DNA of 64,000 nucleotides from positions 4,712,001 through 4,776,000 of the forward strand of contig JBGLNJ010000001.1 in assembly GCA_041300525.1 (NCBI GenBank), in the 5' to 3' direction. Below are positions 62,960-64,000 of this stretch, piece by piece. Both the position numbers and the translations under genes were made by a program. This DNA is from JBGLNJ01 sp041300525. GTDB taxonomy: Bacteria; Chloroflexota; Anaerolineae; Fen-1058. Under the pieces are notes generated by a model. That model made no database searches. It saw only the letters and a program-made list of their open reading frames with translations, and had not been told where the DNA came from. Position 1 is the first letter of the stretch; every line of letters begins with the position of its first letter.

Positions 62960-63039
62960 GCCCTTCTAATTTCAGGTTGCTGATTTGAGATTCTGGATTG
63001 AATGAACTGTCCCCGACGATCTGCAATCGAGAGGAATCT

Positions 63040-64000
63040 ATGCCGTCTAGCAAACTGAGTGTCTTGTGCGACCGGATCATTGAAGCCAGTTGGTTAGTGG
63101 CCGTCATCGCCACGCCCCTGTTCTTCAATGTCTATTCCAGCCGCGTTTTCGAGCCGGACAAGCTGACCCTGCTGCGCTCACTGGCGAGCGTCATGGCCCT
63201 CACGTGGATCATCAAGTGGATCGAGCAGCGCGGTCGGCCTCACTCCTCAGACTCGCCCACACTGCGCAGCGCATTGGTATTGCCCACGTTGATCCTGGTC
63301 GGCGTCTATTTGCTCACCACGTTCACCTCGATCACTCCGCGCGTGTCGTTTTTCGGATCGTATCAACGCTTGCAGGGAACCTACACAACCCTTGCCTACA
63401 TCGTCGTGTTTTTGATGCTCCTGCAAGGGCTGCGGACGCGCCAGCAGCTCGACCGGCTCATCCTGACCATCATCTTCACCAGTCTGCCAATTGCGCTGTA
63501 TGGCCTGATTCAACGCTACAAGCTCGACCCGCTGCCGTGGGGCGGCGACGTGACCAGCCGCGTGGCTTCGAACATGGGCAACGCCATTTTCGTGGCGGCC
63601 TATCTCATCATGGCGTTCTTTCTCACGCTGGGCAAGATCGTCGAGAGCTTTCGCGCCATCCTGACCGAGGAAGAAGCGGTCACGGCAGACGTCTTGCGCG
63701 CGGCCGGGTATGTCTTTATCGCCGCTGTGCAGGCCATTTGTATCGTGTTCTCCGGCAGCCGAGGGCCGTGGTTGGGCTGGTTTGCGGGGATGTTTTTGTT
63801 TGCCCTGTTGCTGGCGCTCGTGTTGCGCCAGCGGGTCTTGATGTTGAGCTTTATCGGCCTGGGGTTGGCCGGCATTGTGTTCCTGGTCGTCCTCAATCTG
63901 CCCAATACCCCTCTCGAAAAACTGCGCGAAATGCCCTATTTTGGCACGTTGGGCCGCATCTTTGAATCCGAAGGCGGCACCGGCAAGGTGCGTACTCTCA
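63040..64000 (+). CDS. O-antigen ligase/polymerase-like membrane protein, partial
   Basis: ATG 63040 with GAGGAA upstream; the frame is open to the window edge, 320 codons. Several helices: EASWLVAVIATPLFFNVYS, LVLPTLILVGVYLLTTFTSITPRVSFFGSYQRLQGTYTTLAYIVVFLMLL, LDRLILTIIFTSLPIALYGLIQRYKLDPLPWG, NMGNAIFVAAYLIMAFFLTLGK, FSGSRGPWLGWFAGMFLFALLLALVL. The FGSYQRLQGTYT, RVASNMGNAIF and FSGSRGPWLG motifs are typical of Wzy/WaaL-type proteins in Chloroflexi. Joins or ligates glycan units; specificity unknown. Confidence 0.82.
   Translation, partial: MPSSKLSVLCDRIIEASWLVAVIATPLFFNVYSSRVFEPDKLTLLRSLASVMALTWIIKWIEQRGRPHSSDSPTLRSALVLPTLILVGVYLLTTFTSITPRVSFFGSYQRLQGTYTTLAYIVVFLMLLQGLRTRQQLDRLILTIIFTSLPIALYGLIQRYKLDPLPWGGDVTSRVASNMGNAIFVAAYLIMAFFLTLGKIVESFRAILTEEEAVTADVLRAAGYVFIAAVQAICIVFSGSRGPWLGWFAGMFLFALLLALVLRQRVLMLSFIGLGLAGIVFLVVLNLPNTPLEKLREMPYFGTLGRIFESEGGTGKVRTL

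Overview
The window reads as GC-rich, gene-dense DNA from an uncultured Chloroflexota (Anaerolineae-like) bacterium. This rests on the character of the proteins: GT-C and YfhO polytopic proteins with beta-sandwich tails, GldG/DUF4340, a fused ECF-type ATPase, UPF0251 and DUF4332 proteins, and a phasin with a PhaR-like regulator. No rRNA or tRNA gene was recognised, so the placement is an inference.

Most notable is that the sequence looks like a mosaic. At about 15-18 points one gene stops mid-domain and an unrelated gene starts mid-domain, often in the opposite orientation (near 739, 3715, 12690, 19203, 20186, 21700, 23164, 26150, 35013, 40930, 43866, 46739, 49677, 52609, 53170, 55510, 58430 and 61335). 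Three of these joins are in frame and create false fusion proteins. The simplest reading is a scaffold whose gaps were removed without N characters, so neighbouring blocks need not be neighbours in the genome.

Layout. 1-13 kb: partial amidase/Fn3 protein, GH38 alpha-mannosidase, a broken NagA-type gene, a GT-C membrane protein carrying inserted palindromic repeats, a VOC protein, both subunits of a family I CoA-transferase, an isochorismatase-like hydrolase, a repeat-rich spacer, half a DMT transporter ending in an attC-like site, then fructokinase and mannose-6-phosphate isomerase (with the GH38, a mannoside-use theme). 12.7-15.4 kb: truncated ECF ATPase, TiaS-like protein, and divergently a small protein plus UPF0251 regulator behind a consensus promoter and operator. 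15.7-20.2 kb: str operon (rpsL, rpsG, fusA, tuf) with a clipped rpsL and a deleted tuf. 20.2-26.2 kb: phosphoesterase, PAS/GAF sensor fragment and a Tad-type pseudopilin cluster. 26.2-35 kb: mobile DNA (serine recombinase fragment, IS21 remnant, complete ISL3 element, ISKra4-like transposase coupled to a DruA/DUF4338 gene) mixed with DUF4332, DfsB-like and AraC/GyrI genes.

35-43.9 kb: oxidoreductase fragment, PHA granule genes with a clear operator, cyclic-glucan-synthase-type GH94 fragment, and glycosyltransferases. 43.87-46.74 kb: a phage block on the minus strand (class I aaRS-like protein, GH42-like barrel, GT2, small protein, terminase subunits). 46.7-49.7 kb: nucleoside-type ABC importer. 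50-56.5 kb: acyltransferase, V4R protein, hydantoinase B and sugar-ABC ATPase fragments, YfhO protein, XRE-cupin regulator. 56.7-64 kb: DUF2202 lipoprotein, sulfatase fragment, GldG/DUF4340 pair, GT2 fragment, GT4, and an O-antigen-ligase-like protein running off the end.
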